Below the pieces are notes generated by a model. The model ran no database searches. It was not told the DNA's origin and saw only the letters and a list, made by a program, of their open reading frames with translations. A program made the position numbers and the translations under genes. A stretch of 52,003 nucleotides of DNA from Trichormus sp. NMC-1 (GTDB lineage Bacteria; Cyanobacteriota; Cyanobacteriia; Cyanobacteriales; Nostocaceae), in NCBI RefSeq assembly GCF_001858025.1, contig NZ_LZQD01000004.1, positions 498,771 through 550,773 of the forward strand. The letters run 5' to 3'. Positions 37,346 through 46,985 of this stretch are shown one piece after another (within the stretch, counting starts at the first letter, position 1; each line of letters opens with the position of its first letter).

Positions 37346-37720
37346 ATGTACTATTACCCTTTACAACCGCCATATTTCTTACTTTTGGTGGGATTTCTCA
37401 CAGCATTAACTTCTGGTTTAGCATTGTCGGGAACTTTGAAAGTAATTGTGCAGAAATGGCCAAGTGTTCCCCAAGAACCTATAAAATCTCGCTCCTCCTT
37501 AAAACAATTATTTGTGCCATTTATGGGCATCACTGGAGGTGTTTGTTTATTTATGTCTTCTGGGTTAGAAATCTTTGGCTTTCCATCTCCTTTAGCTTTA
37601 GGAATTGGTTTACCTCTGAGTTTACTGACTTGTGTATTTGTTTGGTTGCAGTTGGGAAGTTTGCTGGAGTTTGCTAGAAGTCGGGGAATGCAATCTCTAG
37701 ATTTAGATTCTTGGTCGTAA
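37346..37720 (+). CDS. Conserved cyanobacterial membrane protein, unknown function
   Basis: 124 residues with about three hydrophobic helices (10-35, 62-82, 86-108): FLLLVGFLTALTSGLALSGT, QLFVPFMGITGGVCLFMSSG, LALGIGLPLSLLTCVFVWLQ. The start has a good CAGGAG 6 nt upstream. No family recognised. Placed directly behind the UbiB-type kinase, so possibly a partner in membrane lipid or quinone work (weak inference). Confidence 0.65.
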   Translation: MYYYPLQPPYFLLLVGFLTALTSGLALSGTLKVIVQKWPSVPQEPIKSRSSLKQLFVPFMGITGGVCLFMSSGLEIFGFPSPLALGIGLPLSLLTCVFVWLQLGSLLEFARSRGMQSLDLDSWS

Positions 37721-37921
37721 GTAAATTCTATTCGTCTATTCGCTAAAATTATGGTTATCTTTTGGTATTGATGGCTGAAAACCAGATATCAATAATCTGC
37801 GGTTAATGGTAAAAGGGAAAAGGTTTGAATTTACCTCTTAACTTTTACCACATAATATTTTAGCTTAACCTTATTAAAGTTGTTTATGAAAATGCGAAAA
37901 CTCTTAACCATAATATGCAAA

Positions 37922-38009
37922 TATAGAGGTATGCACTTGAATGAAATACATCATAGTCCCCTCATCGCTTGCGGGGTTCTTGTATCTCACTCAACTGAGA
38001 ACCGCTATA
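37922..38009. repeat. Interspersed element R2, copy 5 (inverted, shortened)
   Basis: TATAGAGGT left, ATACATCATAGTCCCCTCAT middle, ACTGAGAACCGCTATA right; about 20 bp shorter in the core than other copies. It lies at the end of the glycan operon. Confidence 0.75.
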
Positions 38010-38047
38010 GAATAGAATAGAAATATTGTTTGCATATATGATTTTTT

Positions 38048-39082
38048 TCATTGACTAATTCTATCCTTGAAGTTACGATATTTTAGCTTCAAGCTATTAA
38101 ATTTTGCCTGTAAAAAAACTGCACTATTGCGCTGTAACTGGGTAAAATAACTGGGACGGTAAAAAGATTGAGGACGTTGTTCTGGTGATTTTAAATATCG
38201 ATAGTGTAAAAATACGTCTTGGTAAGCAAGATTAATATCTTCACCAGCACACAGTTTAGTAAACTCTGAAGCAGATATACTCATATAATGAAGATATGTT
38301 AAACGCCTTCCTTTGTCATAAAGAACCTTATCTATCGCATCAAATGTAGAACTCCAATGGTTACCTGTTGTTTGCGCTGATTCATGATAAGCAAAGTTAT
38401 AGAAGGAAATTCCGCTCCGCAGTACCATGTAATTAAATAAAGATTGGTCTGGACCTCCCAAAGCCATAACATCTGATTCTCCAGTTTGTAATTTATCTAG
38501 AAAATCATCTAAGTTTGCCTGAGAAAAAATATGTTTCTTAGCACCAAACCAACCAGCACAAAATATATGCGATGGTATTTTTTCGGCAGAAAAAACCTTA
38601 CGTATTAAATCGGGTGAACCATCAAAAATGTATTTCAAATCTGACTTATATTGAAAATCATTAGCTACCCAATCGTAGTCATTCAATTTCTCGTATATAT
38701 AATCTATGGGGCCCATTAACAGGGTATCAGCATCAAAATAAATAAATTTTTCAAAATCACCTTCTAAAGCGCACAGTTTACGATGCATTGGTAAACGATA
38801 GAGTTCTGACAATCCCAATTCTCTCCATTTTTTTTGCGCCCTGGGATAATTTTTCCATACTTTAGTAGCAAAGTTATCCCAGAAATTAATGGCATCAGAA
38901 TCATCAAATAAGGTGACATTATCTCTCATAGCAATCTCTGCTTTCACCTTATCTAACCTATCATCATAGGGAATAACACAAACAGGAATTTCTCTACCAG
39001 CATTAGCTTCAATACTGTTAAGTAAAGCTACTAATTGGTCATAAACCACATCATTTGCTAAGGTGTAAATACCATTAACCAT
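38048..39082 (-). CDS. GT8-like glycosyltransferase, paralogue 1 (last gene of glycan operon)
   Basis: 344 residues from ATG 39082 (GAGGAG 7 nt upstream; the frame is open 15 bp further). It resembles a cyanobacterial family I recall as Npun_R2821/Npun_R2823. A GT-A core is suggested by FIYFDADTLLMGPI, with the metal-binding Asp-Ala-Asp at 117-119, preceded by LPMHRKLCALEGDF. The tail LYDKGRRLTYLHYMSI is shared with both neighbours. Such enzymes move a sugar from a nucleotide-sugar donor; donor and acceptor are unknown. 17 bp separate it from paralogue 2. Confidence 0.75.
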   Translation of the reverse strand: MVNGIYTLANDVVYDQLVALLNSIEANAGREIPVCVIPYDDRLDKVKAEIAMRDNVTLFDDSDAINFWDNFATKVWKNYPRAQKKWRELGLSELYRLPMHRKLCALEGDFEKFIYFDADTLLMGPIDYIYEKLNDYDWVANDFQYKSDLKYIFDGSPDLIRKVFSAEKIPSHIFCAGWFGAKKHIFSQANLDDFLDKLQTGESDVMALGGPDQSLFNYMVLRSGISFYNFAYHESAQTTGNHWSSTFDAIDKVLYDKGRRLTYLHYMSISASEFTKLCAGEDINLAYQDVFLHYRYLKSPEQRPQSFYRPSYFTQLQRNSAVFLQAKFNSLKLKYRNFKDRISQ

Positions 39083-39099
39083 AACAATACTCCTCAATA

Positions 39100-39990
39100 T
39101 TAAATTCGGTTAGTAATAAAAGGAAATAAGCTACGAGTGAGTTTAGGAATAAAGGCTAATTTGCCCTCATGTAGATAACGATAATGTTGCCACAATTGCC
39201 AGTAAGGACTACCAGGTTTCATTTTTATACCAGCCCAATGCAAATATTTTAGTCGTTTACCTTTGTCATAAAGGATATAATCTTGTTCTTGGAAATTACG
39301 AGAACCTCCCCAACTACCCGGCCCACCACCAGGAATTTTGACGAGATTACCGCGTTTAGCAATTAACTTGAGAACAAGATAATTCAAAATGGGTTGGTCT
39401 GTGACTCCTTCTGTAAAATCAAAATATTCTCGATGTGCCGCACATTCACGCAATGTGGCATCCATTTCTTCTTGACTGATAACACCCTGGCTCGAACCCC
39501 AAAAGCCACTATTAAAAACATCTTCTATTTGAGCATCTGTAAAAATTTGTTGCTCTTTTATCAGAGGAGAAAAGATATTTCTTAATTTGTCATTGGCATG
39601 ATGATAATCACAACAGAAGAAATCTACTTCTGCAAGTTTGTCTAAGTTATCAGCGATTTTTTCAAAAACGACAATATCAGTATCAATATAAATAAACTCA
39701 TCTAAAGGACCAAACCATGCTACTAACTTTCGCATTTTATTAGGTAAAGCCAAGAAATCCCGATCAAAAATCTCACCTATGCGTTGTGTGAATTTTTCAA
39801 TTAATTCTAAATCAGGGAAAATTTTTACTTGGTGTAATGTAGCCAGGGTATCAGCTACTTTGTGGTAGTTATCATTAAAAGGGATAAGATACACTGTTAC
39901 TTCCTGGTCATAATAACGAATGCTATTCAGTAAGGCAATAGCATTTTCAATAACTTTGTCATTAGCAACGATATAAATTCCTCGACTCAT
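39100..39990 (-). CDS. GT8-like glycosyltransferase, paralogue 2
   Basis: 296 residues. Same design as its neighbours: GIYIVANDKVIENAIALLNS, Asp-Thr-Asp at 103-105 in FIYIDTDIVVFEKI, NSGFWGSSQGVIS, and LYDKGKRLKYLHWAG. It is the most divergent of the three: it lacks the Cys-Ala-Gly-Glu loop near the end (CAGEDI / CAGENI in the others). Probably a distinct donor or linkage. Coding is tightly packed in the operon. Confidence 0.75.
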   Translation of the reverse strand: MSRGIYIVANDKVIENAIALLNSIRYYDQEVTVYLIPFNDNYHKVADTLATLHQVKIFPDLELIEKFTQRIGEIFDRDFLALPNKMRKLVAWFGPLDEFIYIDTDIVVFEKIADNLDKLAEVDFFCCDYHHANDKLRNIFSPLIKEQQIFTDAQIEDVFNSGFWGSSQGVISQEEMDATLRECAAHREYFDFTEGVTDQPILNYLVLKLIAKRGNLVKIPGGGPGSWGGSRNFQEQDYILYDKGKRLKYLHWAGIKMKPGSPYWQLWQHYRYLHEGKLAFIPKLTRSLFPFITNRI

Positions 39991-39993
39991 AAA

Positions 39994-40968
39994 TTATCCT
40001 TTAATTAAGTTGAATTTTCGCAAAGCCCTATTTAATAAACTCGGTGGTTTATTTATATAAGGCCGAGGGGGATGTTTAAATACTGGACGTTTTTCTGGTT
40101 CATGCAGATAACGATAGTAGAGAAATAAATCTCGATAGGGAAATTCAATATTTTCGCCTGCACATACAGCTTGATTAATATTAGGAGGAACGCCTATATA
40201 ATGAATGTATGTCAGCCGAATACCTTTGTCATAGAGAATATGATTTTTTTCTAAAAATTGTTTTGATGTGATAGAGGAACCGGCAATTTGTTCATTTGGT
40301 AGTTTTAGGGCAAAGTTATAAATAGAAAGTCCACACCTCATCACCATGTAATTAAGTAAGGGTTGTTCTCCTGCTCCTTCATAAAATATTTCTCTTTCAC
40401 CGCTATTGATTTGAGATATTAACCAATTTCTTGTTTCGGCGTTAAAAGTTCCACGTTTAGCACCATAAAATCCTGAACAAAATATTTCTGTATCTATACG
40501 TTTCTGATCAAATATTTGTAGTAATTTAGGAGATTTTGGATTGTAAATTTTACTGATATCCTTAAATTGGAAATCATAAACAATAAAATCATAACTGTCC
40601 AATTTTTCAAACACCGGTGTTAAAGAATCCATCACCAAAGTGTCAGCATCAAGGTAGATAAATTTATCGAATGGACCATCAAAAGCACAAAAGCGACGAT
40701 GTGCGCCATAGAGACGGAATTTACTGCTATCTAATTTTTCTGGTGCTGCTGCCAGCATAAATTCATCCCAGCGTTGAATTGATTCTTGATCATCGTAAAG
40801 AAATACATTAGGACGTTTACCTATTTCCTCAGAAATGCGTTGGGTTTGATGATCAAAGGGATAAATGCAAACAGGTATTTTCGAGCCTAAAATAGCATCA
40901 ATACTGTTGAGCAAAGCTACTAATTGGTCGAAAACATAATCATTAGCAAGTGTACAAATGCCTTTCAT
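39994..40968 (-). CDS. GT8-like glycosyltransferase, paralogue 3
   Basis: 324 residues. GICTLANDYVFDQLVALLNS; Asp-Ala-Asp at 107-109 in FIYLDADTLVMDSL; FCSGFYGAKRGTF; LYDKGIRLTYIHYIGV; CAGENIEFPYRDLFLYYRYL. Closest to paralogue 1, so these two likely arose by duplication inside the operon. Starts 3 bp after the GT10-like gene stop. Confidence 0.75.
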   Translation of the reverse strand: MKGICTLANDYVFDQLVALLNSIDAILGSKIPVCIYPFDHQTQRISEEIGKRPNVFLYDDQESIQRWDEFMLAAAPEKLDSSKFRLYGAHRRFCAFDGPFDKFIYLDADTLVMDSLTPVFEKLDSYDFIVYDFQFKDISKIYNPKSPKLLQIFDQKRIDTEIFCSGFYGAKRGTFNAETRNWLISQINSGEREIFYEGAGEQPLLNYMVMRCGLSIYNFALKLPNEQIAGSSITSKQFLEKNHILYDKGIRLTYIHYIGVPPNINQAVCAGENIEFPYRDLFLYYRYLHEPEKRPVFKHPPRPYINKPPSLLNRALRKFNLIKG

Positions 40969-40971
40969 AAT

Positions 40972-41928
40972 TTATGAGTGTTTAGTAACGAATTCTGACA
41001 ACCAATTGAGCAAATTTAGTTTGTGTAAAATAATTTGTCTAGCTTCGGCGATGGCATCTTTAGCAGCATACCACGCATCAGCAGTGGAAGTTACTTCTTG
41101 GATATAAGCAATACCTTTTTCATCTAAACTAGGCAACCGCAAAAAGCTACCTGGTGGTAATAATTTATCTGCGGCTCCTCCACCATAATAAATTGGTAAA
41201 CACCAAGCTAGTAAACTATCCCAAAGTTTCTCACTTACATACCAATTATTGTCAGCATAGTTTTCAACTGCTAAATTATAGTAATATGGTGCCATACCAA
41301 ACCACTTATTACCAAGTTCTCCAGAAGTTTTTACCCATTTTTGTAATCCACGTCCATAGAAATCAATTTGCATACCGCTAGATTGTAAAGATTGCAAAAA
41401 GTCTAAACGCTGACGATGGTTAGCTGTGCGATTAATTCCTGATGTAATCCAACTACAGGTAGAAAATTTTTGCGGACATGGCATTTCATTCAAATCCTTA
41501 AAGGAATTGGAGTGATACCAAATCGCAGGCATATAATCGGGAGTGGGAGCAAAATCATCAGGACCAGAAACATAGCCGCAATAATTTTTAGCTTGTTGAT
41601 AATTACGCTTATTTATTTCTACGATCTCATCTAAAGGTGGTTCTCTCAATAAATAAATAATCCGTTCTTTGCTAACACCACGTAGTAAATTATCAATATT
41701 TAATTGTGGTTTTTTTTGTTTTTTCTGTAACCGATCTAACAAAGATAATGGAGGTGAAGGTTGGGGGAAATTGAACTGATACATTAGCAGAAACTCTGGG
41801 TTTTCTGCTAATGCTTGCATTTTTATATTACCCCAAGTACCAAATGGATGAGGGGTTTGTTGCCATAGCCAATCGGCTCTGGATTCTAGAGCGCCATAGC
41901 TGCTAATCATTCCTACTGTTTTCATCAT
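40972..41928 (-). CDS. Glycosyltransferase family 10-like (fucosyltransferase-type)
   Basis: 318 residues. The C-terminal half has the GT10 (alpha-1,3/4-fucosyltransferase) core: YNLAVENYADNNWYVSEKLW, DSLLAWCLPIYYGGGAADKL. These are the donor-binding and invariant Glu-Lys region. The N-terminal half is variable as usual for the acceptor side. Likely adds fucose or a related deoxysugar to the exported glycan. MMK start; either Met possible. Confidence 0.8.
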   Translation of the reverse strand: MMKTVGMISSYGALESRADWLWQQTPHPFGTWGNIKMQALAENPEFLLMYQFNFPQPSPPLSLLDRLQKKQKKPQLNIDNLLRGVSKERIIYLLREPPLDEIVEINKRNYQQAKNYCGYVSGPDDFAPTPDYMPAIWYHSNSFKDLNEMPCPQKFSTCSWITSGINRTANHRQRLDFLQSLQSSGMQIDFYGRGLQKWVKTSGELGNKWFGMAPYYYNLAVENYADNNWYVSEKLWDSLLAWCLPIYYGGGAADKLLPPGSFLRLPSLDEKGIAYIQEVTSTADAWYAAKDAIAEARQIILHKLNLLNWLSEFVTKHS

Positions 41929-41984
41929 TTAATTGGTTAACTCATGATTAGTGGATGTATATCTTATTAGAATCATTAATAGTT

Positions 41985-44234
41985 TCAAACTTTAATGCTT
42001 TCTTCAAATTTTTCTAAGTTACTGAGAAGATAAATAGCTGATTCATGTGCTTCATTAAGTAGTTGATTTTGTCCTTCGGTAGAGTCTGTCAAGTTATCGG
42101 CTAATGTGCGGAGACAGGCAAATATAGGACTCAGACAGGAGCGAAATTCATCAAACATATAACTAAAGTTTTGATAATAAGTAGTAATATTACTATGATT
42201 TTGTTCGGCAATAGATACTAATTGTCCCTTGATTTGTCGATTAATTACATCATCGAAAACATCAACAGTATTGAGAATTCTCCAGGCTGATTTGTAGGAT
42301 TGTTCAAGTAACTCTTGACGCTCTTGAGAATCATCTACCAGATCATCAAGTAACAAACCTAGCAACCCAATCATGGAGTTTAGTTGTGTGCGAATTTCAT
42401 AAGATATGTGAAGCAAGCTTTGATTCCGTTTTTCGGGACTGTCAGATTTACTGGCAAATTGCATAGAGTATAGGCGTGAATAGTAGCCCTCTTTTTTGAG
42501 CAGTTGTTCATGAGTTCCTACCTCTACGACGGAGCCTTGATCCAACACGGCAATTTGATCAGCTTTGCGGACTGTTGAAAGTCGATGAGCAATTACTAAC
42601 GTGGTGCGATTCTGACTCAGTTCATCAAGAGCAGATTGTACCAACCGTTCCGAAACAGTATCTAAGGCACTAGTAGCTTCATCTAAAATTAGAATTTCTG
42701 GATCTTGAACTAATGCGCGTGCGATCGCTAATCTTTGCCTTTGTCCACCTGATAACATTACTCCTCGATCGCCTATTAGGGTATCAAATTGTTGGGGTAA
42801 TTTGCTAATAAATTCATAGGCATTAGCCCGCTTTGCGGCTGTAATAATTTCCTCTTCTGTGGCTTCTGGTTTAGCATAGGCAATGTTATTACGTACCGAA
42901 TCATTAAAAAGAAAGGTGTCTTGACTGACAATTCCCATATGCTTTCGCACAGAGGTTAAATCAAACTCTCGTAAATCGATGTCATCAAAGGTAATACAGC
43001 CACTAGTCGGATCATAAAATCTTGGTAAAAGGTCTGCTAAGGTGGATTTACCAGCCCCAGAACCGCCTACCAATGCTAAAGTTGTGCCACAAGGTAAATC
43101 TAAAGTTACATCTTTGAGTACTTGTTTTTCATTGCTAGTATAGGCAAAAGAGATAGATTGAAATTTAACTCCTTGGCGTAATGTTTTGTAGGGAAGTTTA
43201 CCGTTACCCATGAACGGCTTATTTTCTAGCCTTAAAAATTCACTTACCATATTTACACTGGTAGAAATGCTGGCAAAGTTGCTCCTAATAGTATTTAATT
43301 GAGAAATTAATGGTAGCAATCGCAACAACACTAATAAATATGTCAGAAGTACAGTAGAAACAGCATTAATTTTATCCGCAAATAAAGTCCTACTTAAGAA
43401 AACAATCATCACTAAACAAGTGACTCCCATAAATTCGCTCAGGGGAGCGATCGCTTCTGAATTAATTTGAGCTTGAAAATCTGCTTTTTCACGAATTCTA
43501 ATTAAATTTTTAATGCGGTCATATTCTCTAGTTTCGTTACCTGTTGATTTAACTAACCTAATTCCACTCAGAGTTTCTAGTATGGCGATTGAATATGCTT
43601 TGGACATCTCACTAAGTTGTTTACCAAACTTTTTAGAACGAGCAATGAGATGTTGATTAAGCAAGGTCACTACCGACATTAAAGCCGTTGCGGCAATTGT
43701 TAGTTGCCAGGAAATTGACAATAATAAACCTACAAAAACTAAAATTGTAATTGATAGGGTAGTTAACTTGATTGTATTACTTATTGCAGTAGAAGCACGA
43801 ATCATTTCTCCGCCTAAACGGTTAATTAAGTCGCCTACTTTCATTTTTGTATAATAATCTATATCAACATTTAGTAATATACTCAGTCCAGCTTCTCGCA
43901 TATCAGATGTGATCATCCGGTTCAAAGAACTTGATGTTAATGAACTACTATAGGAAGCCAAATTCTTTAAAGCAATTGTGCCTATTATCGCCCCTGCCAT
44001 GAGTCCAATTTGGTAATTTACTGGCACATTGTCAAACGGATTCATTATTACTTTGAGAATACCTGGAGCGCCTTGAAAATTTACTTCTTGTCCTACTATT
44101 CTTAAAATAACTGGCACAATTAGCGCTGTGCTTATACCATTAAATAAAGCTCCAGAAAATCCTAATAATATTGTTAATACAATTAATCTTGGATAAGGTT
44201 TGGCAAATTTTAGTAGTAGTTTTCTGGTAGACAT
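41985..44234 (-). CDS. MsbA/HepA-type ABC exporter fused to a HisKA-like tail
   Basis: 749 residues. Membrane domain 1-330 with six helices; nucleotide-binding domain about 350-590 with Walker A GGSGAGKS (390-398), signature LSGGQ (494-498), Walker B ILILDEA (514-520) and H-loop His550. It is a half-transporter that would work as a homodimer, like MsbA (lipid A) or HepA (heterocyst envelope polysaccharide). After the ABC part is an extra 150 residues: SLLHISYEIRTQLNSMIGLL (607-626) aligns with the HisKA phosphoacceptor box, but Tyr612 replaces His and no ATPase domain follows. A second helical region (670-749) is unmatched. Central gene of the glycan operon; likely exports the product. Confidence 0.85.
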   Translation of the reverse strand: MSTRKLLLKFAKPYPRLIVLTILLGFSGALFNGISTALIVPVILRIVGQEVNFQGAPGILKVIMNPFDNVPVNYQIGLMAGAIIGTIALKNLASYSSSLTSSSLNRMITSDMREAGLSILLNVDIDYYTKMKVGDLINRLGGEMIRASTAISNTIKLTTLSITILVFVGLLLSISWQLTIAATALMSVVTLLNQHLIARSKKFGKQLSEMSKAYSIAILETLSGIRLVKSTGNETREYDRIKNLIRIREKADFQAQINSEAIAPLSEFMGVTCLVMIVFLSRTLFADKINAVSTVLLTYLLVLLRLLPLISQLNTIRSNFASISTSVNMVSEFLRLENKPFMGNGKLPYKTLRQGVKFQSISFAYTSNEKQVLKDVTLDLPCGTTLALVGGSGAGKSTLADLLPRFYDPTSGCITFDDIDLREFDLTSVRKHMGIVSQDTFLFNDSVRNNIAYAKPEATEEEIITAAKRANAYEFISKLPQQFDTLIGDRGVMLSGGQRQRLAIARALVQDPEILILDEATSALDTVSERLVQSALDELSQNRTTLVIAHRLSTVRKADQIAVLDQGSVVEVGTHEQLLKKEGYYSRLYSMQFASKSDSPEKRNQSLLHISYEIRTQLNSMIGLLGLLLDDLVDDSQERQELLEQSYKSAWRILNTVDVFDDVINRQIKGQLVSIAEQNHSNITTYYQNFSYMFDEFRSCLSPIFACLRTLADNLTDSTEGQNQLLNEAHESAIYLLSNLEKFEESIKV

Positions 44235-44322
44235 TGGGTGTAATTATATTAATAATACGGTCATTTATAACACAAATTAAGTAGATATTAATTCTTTTGA
44301 ATTCATTATCTTTTATCTCTAT

Positions 44323-45495
44323 TTACAAGTTAGCGATGACTGACTCAAGGATAGAAGACATGGAATTAATACTATATTTTGCTACACATCTTTCTCTGGC
44401 TTTGAGCGCACGCTGATTAGCTGCATCTAAATCCTCAAATATCAATTTAATTTTTTCTGCAAGTTGTGTAGGTGATTCAGGATCAACCAAATAACCAGTT
44501 TCATCTAAAATTTCGGGAATATCTCCCACACGTGTTGCTAATACAGGTTTAGCCATAGCCATTCCATCTGTTAGCTTTAGGGGAAATTGAGCTAAAGCTG
44601 CGGTTGTATTTCTTTGTGGAACAATGATTACGTGGGCGGCTGCAACAATTTTAGGCATTTCTGTAGCTGGATATTTTGGTAGTTTTATAATCCAACGTCC
44701 CCATTTTTCTGAGAGTTTAGCATCATAGTCATCATAAGGGCTTCCACCTACAATGACGAGTTTTAAATCTGGTTCATTAAGAAGTTCAAGTGCTATTAAC
44801 ACGTCTTCCACACCTTTATATGGTCTGGGTGCGCCAGGAAACATTAATATTCTATACCCTGATAGTCCATAGTAGACTCTACTTTTTTCTGGATCATAGT
44901 GATTGGGATTAAACAGTTCTGTATCTTTTCCATTAGGTAAGTATACGCCACCAAACCGCTCTTGTAAAAATTTGGTATGAATTGTAACAGCGTTTGCTTT
45001 GCGAGTCATTCCTTCCATTATTTTTAAATAAAGCGGATTATCTGGTTGTCTCAAAGCACCATCCGGTTTTAAAATATCCCGATAAAGCTGTTTTGGGGAA
45101 ACCTTGTATTGCCATTTTTCACCACCATACCAACTTAATTCCCAGTCGTCTATATCTAAAATTATCGGTTGATTAGTTTTTAATTTTTGCAGCAATGCTA
45201 AACCAAAAGTTGTAGGTTTTGGCCTCATAGCATAAATAATATCCCCATCAAGTTTTTTCAAAAGCTGAGAAGCTGATATGAGAAATTGGGGGTAGTTATA
45301 GCCCTGGAAGTGAGTAACTATAATTTCTGATTTCGGAATCACTGCTCCTTCTTTTCCAAATACAAATCCTAATATTTCTACTTGATGATTAAGTTGTTGC
45401 AGGGCTTTTGCTAACAGAAAGGAACGGACAGATCCACCTCCCCACCTTCCTGCTCCAGCACTCGATAAATCACTAACAACTATAGAAACTTTCAA
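44323..45495 (-). CDS. Glycosyltransferase family 4
   Basis: 390 residues, TTG start (no ATG fits). GT-B fold: N-terminal Gly-rich GAGRWGGGSVRSFLLAKALQ; C-terminal donor domain with MFPGAPRPYKGVEDVLIALE and the EX7E-type ending FPLKLTDGMAMAKPVLATRV. Retaining transferase using a nucleotide sugar. First intact gene of the operon, 88 bp before the ABC exporter, so it may start glycan assembly. Confidence 0.88.
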   Translation of the reverse strand: MKVSIVVSDLSSAGAGRWGGGSVRSFLLAKALQQLNHQVEILGFVFGKEGAVIPKSEIIVTHFQGYNYPQFLISASQLLKKLDGDIIYAMRPKPTTFGLALLQKLKTNQPIILDIDDWELSWYGGEKWQYKVSPKQLYRDILKPDGALRQPDNPLYLKIMEGMTRKANAVTIHTKFLQERFGGVYLPNGKDTELFNPNHYDPEKSRVYYGLSGYRILMFPGAPRPYKGVEDVLIALELLNEPDLKLVIVGGSPYDDYDAKLSEKWGRWIIKLPKYPATEMPKIVAAAHVIIVPQRNTTAALAQFPLKLTDGMAMAKPVLATRVGDIPEILDETGYLVDPESPTQLAEKIKLIFEDLDAANQRALKARERCVAKYSINSMSSILESVIANL

Positions 45496-45575
45496 TTTTG
45501 GTATTCTCTCTTCTCAGTACAAAATTTTTGATATATTTCTAATCGTAAATATCCTGTTTATAGTTATGATTCCTC

Positions 45576-45782
45576 TCAAGGAACATTCTTATAAAAATAT
45601 TTAGCATTTTGATAATTATGGTAATTTCCTTGGCGAAGATTTACTCCCATAACTATGTCAGTTTGGTTGCAAATATTGAAAATACCTAATAATATATTTG
45701 CTTGATATTTTAGTACTAATTGGAAATAGGTACGTATTTTATCTCTATGGTTGCGAATATTGGAGATATCTTTCATAAACAT
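45576..45782 (-). pseudogene. Remnant of an O-fucosyl/GT11-like transferase gene
   Basis: 68 codons: IRTYFQLVLKYQANILLGIF, then DIVMGVNLRQGNYHNYQNAK and FYKNVP, stop. The part around GVNLRQGNYHNY recalls the GVHIRRGDY donor motif of alpha-1,2/1,6-fucosyltransferase-type enzymes, with Asn for the usual His and Asp. The rest of the enzyme is missing. It lies upstream of the glycan operon on the same strand and may be a lost fourth class of transferase. Could be chance. Confidence 0.35.
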
Positions 45783-45971
45783 ATAAATACTATCATGGCT
45801 ATCCTGGGTAGTATTGCATAACTAAGAAGGTATGATTTTATATTCTACCAGACATTGTTTTATTTGTATTTAAAGCGACGATAATTATTTGAAATTTTGT
45901 GTGAAGTTATGTACTTATTAGGACAATGAGTTAAGTTCAGTATTAACTTTTACTAAATAGAGGGCAAAAAA

Positions 45972-46745
45972 ATGCAAGTAATCCGTCTTGAGGCACTTTC
46001 TGACAACTATATATTTTTGCTACACGATTCACAGCAAAACATTGCTGCGGTTGTTGATCCAGCAGAGCCTGAACCTGTTTTACAGCAACTAGCACAACTT
46101 AAAGCTGAGTTGGTAGCAATTTTTAACACACATCATCATCAAGATCATGTGGGCGCTAATCAGCAGTTAATGCAAGAATTCCCCCAATTAGTAGTTTATG
46201 GTGGAATCGAAGATCGGGGAAGGATTCCTGGACAGCAGGTATTTTTGGAGCAAGGCGATCGCGTACAATTTAGCGATCGCACTGCTGAAGTATTTTTTGT
46301 TCCCGGACATACCCGCGCTCACATCGCTTACTACTTCCCACCAGTCACAGCCCTGGAGACAGGGGAATTATTCTGCGGTGATACTCTGTTCGCTGGCGGT
46401 TGCGGTCGTTTATTTGAAGGGACACCAGCCCAAATGGTAGAATCCTTAAGTAAACTTCGAGCTTTACCTGATAATACTCGTGTTTGGTGCGCCCACGAAT
46501 ACACCTTAAGCAATTTGCGATTTGCTCTTACCGTTGATAGCGATAACAGCGATTTACAAAAACGTTTCGATCAAGTCAAGGCTCTGCGCGATCGCCAAGA
46601 AGCTACAATTCCCTCACTACTAGAAATCGAAAAGCTTACCAATCCCTTTTTGCGTTGGGATAAACCATCATTACAATTAGCTGCAAACAGCAATGAGCCA
46701 ATTCAAACCTTTGCGCGTATTCGCGGAATGAAAGACAAATTTTAG
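45972..46745 (+). CDS. gloB: Hydroxyacylglutathione hydrolase (glyoxalase II)
   Basis: 257 residues of the metallo-beta-lactamase fold. [14 protein letters not shown] gives the HxHxDH metal motif; [32 protein letters not shown] and [16 protein letters not shown] supply the other ligands. It splits S-lactoylglutathione in methylglyoxal detoxification. Complete; 240 bp before rplI. Confidence 0.92.
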   Translation: MQVIRLEALSDNYIFLLHDSQQNIAAVVDPAEPEPVLQQLAQLKAELVAIFNTHHHQDHVGANQQLMQEFPQLVVYGGIEDRGRIPGQQVFLEQGDRVQFSDRTAEVFFVPGHTRAHIAYYFPPVTALETGELFCGDTLFAGGCGRLFEGTPAQMVESLSKLRALPDNTRVWCAHEYTLSNLRFALTVDSDNSDLQKRFDQVKALRDRQEATIPSLLEIEKLTNPFLRWDKPSLQLAANSNEPIQTFARIRGMKDKF

Positions 46746-46985
46746 TAATTAGCCAGCAGTGAAGAATAATTTGTTCGCAAACCACCGTAATTTCCTGCTA
46801 GAATTCTTTGATGCCAACAGGTTTTTAATGTTTTTGGCTTTTTAGTATTGCGATCGCCCCCTGCATTTCGCTACGATCTGTAAGCTTTGGGGTTTTGGCA
46901 AAGTCGCTTGGGGTCAAGCTACACTCATGTGAGCTATCCTACTAACACCCAAATTAATCATATTTTACAGGAAAAACGCAAGAAG

